Part shown: positions 42,917-43,183 of the stretch, one piece after another
How the letters are laid out: each line of letters opens with the position of its first letter
How positions within the stretch are numbered: the first letter of the stretch is position 1
NCBI GenBank assembly: GCA_002328585.1
Contig: DCUV01000011.1
Location: forward strand, 5,748 to 48,930
Source of the DNA: Spirochaetia bacterium UBA2205
GTDB lineage: Bacteria; Spirochaetota; UBA4802; UB4802
Direction: 5' to 3'
DNA length: 43,183 bases
Position numbers and translations under genes: made by a program
The notes under the pieces: generated by a model
Seen by the model: only the letters and a program-made list of their open reading frames with translations
Told to the model about the DNA's origin: nothing
The model's database searches: none

Positions 42917-42983
42917 TGTCATTCCGGGCTTGACCCGTAATCCAGATATGTAACTGAGATCCTGAATCAGCGTTCAAGATGAC
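42917..42983. repeat. Intergenic repeat fragment in the 327-base terminal gap
   Basis: The gap 42857-43183 has no gene. It contains TGTCATTCCGGGCTTGACCC (42917-42936) and ends GTTCAAGATGAC (42972-42983), with loosely inverted ends and an internal GAGATCCTGAATCAGCG. This resembles short dispersed palindromic repeats common in many bacteria, but that is from memory and needs a search. Confidence 0.55.
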
Positions 42984-43183
42984 TTCCGAAAACTATTTTC
43001 ATCCCCTATTGGTAGCAACATGCCAGGCATTGAGTACTCGTGCAATAGTTTTTGCTTCGTTATATGATTTTGTTTTTTATATTGTGAAAGCAATTGATCT
43101 ATGCCGTGATCATTTTTTGGTTGAAAATATCACACGGTATTCTATTTTTGCAATATAATATTGTTTTTCTGATAGCATGATGT

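Noticed and set aside
1..43183. tRNA, rRNA, CRISPR array, insertion sequence or prophage
   Set aside because: No regularly spaced direct repeats, transposase, integrase, phage structural genes or recognisable stable-RNA sequences were seen.

Overview
The window is an AT-rich (roughly 36% G+C by eye), gene-dense bacterial chromosome segment with no rRNA, tRNA, CRISPR array, phage or insertion sequence that I could find. It looks like a Gram-negative rod or spiral with an outer membrane: there is a complete mreBCD-PBP2-RodA elongation set, a bactofilin, a TonB-C-like protein, a lipoprotein and a probable outer-membrane protein. A short TPR protein with a cyclase-type tail, the bactofilin and the anaerobic respiratory operon would fit an uncultured anaerobic spirochaete or a neighbouring deep lineage; this taxonomic guess is inference and weak.

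Layout. 1-4554 (+): end of an amidase, a PlsC-type acyltransferase and a short cobalamin-dependent methionine synthase without the reactivation domain. 4744-9375 (+): a four-gene membrane redox operon (pentahaem cytochrome c, molybdopterin-oxidoreductase-family subunit, four-cluster Fe-S subunit, NrfD membrane subunit) resembling Qrc / alternative complex III, closed by a strong terminator. 9467-16911 (-): folD, archease and rtcB, bactofilin, TPR miniprotein, polyprenyl diphosphate synthase, STAS protein, ComFC-like protein, queC, a two-CxxC small protein and a membrane protein. 17022-22654 (-): rodA, mrdA, mreD, mreC, mreB, with two membrane-anchored proteins upstream (22783-24440). 24554-28907 (-): RlmI-like methyltransferase, KDPG aldolase, VOC protein, glmS and a 56-residue ferredoxin. 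29315-42856 (both strands): mostly envelope genes, including a secreted permuted NlpC/P60-like enzyme, a PKD-domain protein, a tail-anchored protein, a YihY/BrkB membrane protein interrupted by a beta-propeller, a TonB-C-like protein, a GlmU-like protein, an EF-G paralogue, and an outer-membrane-type protein with a lipoprotein.

The most unusual signal is not a gene. The non-palindromic 9-mer GCGATAGTT occurs 12 times (both strands) where composition alone predicts well under one. It lies in at least four different reading-frame contexts and in two intergenic sites, with preferred flanks (GT or GG before, CC, CT or GC after). This behaves like a DNA uptake sequence or another genome-wide iterated motif and deserves a genome-scale count. 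The second is the YihY-family protein whose periplasmic loop carries about seven YCF48/BNR-like propeller repeats.
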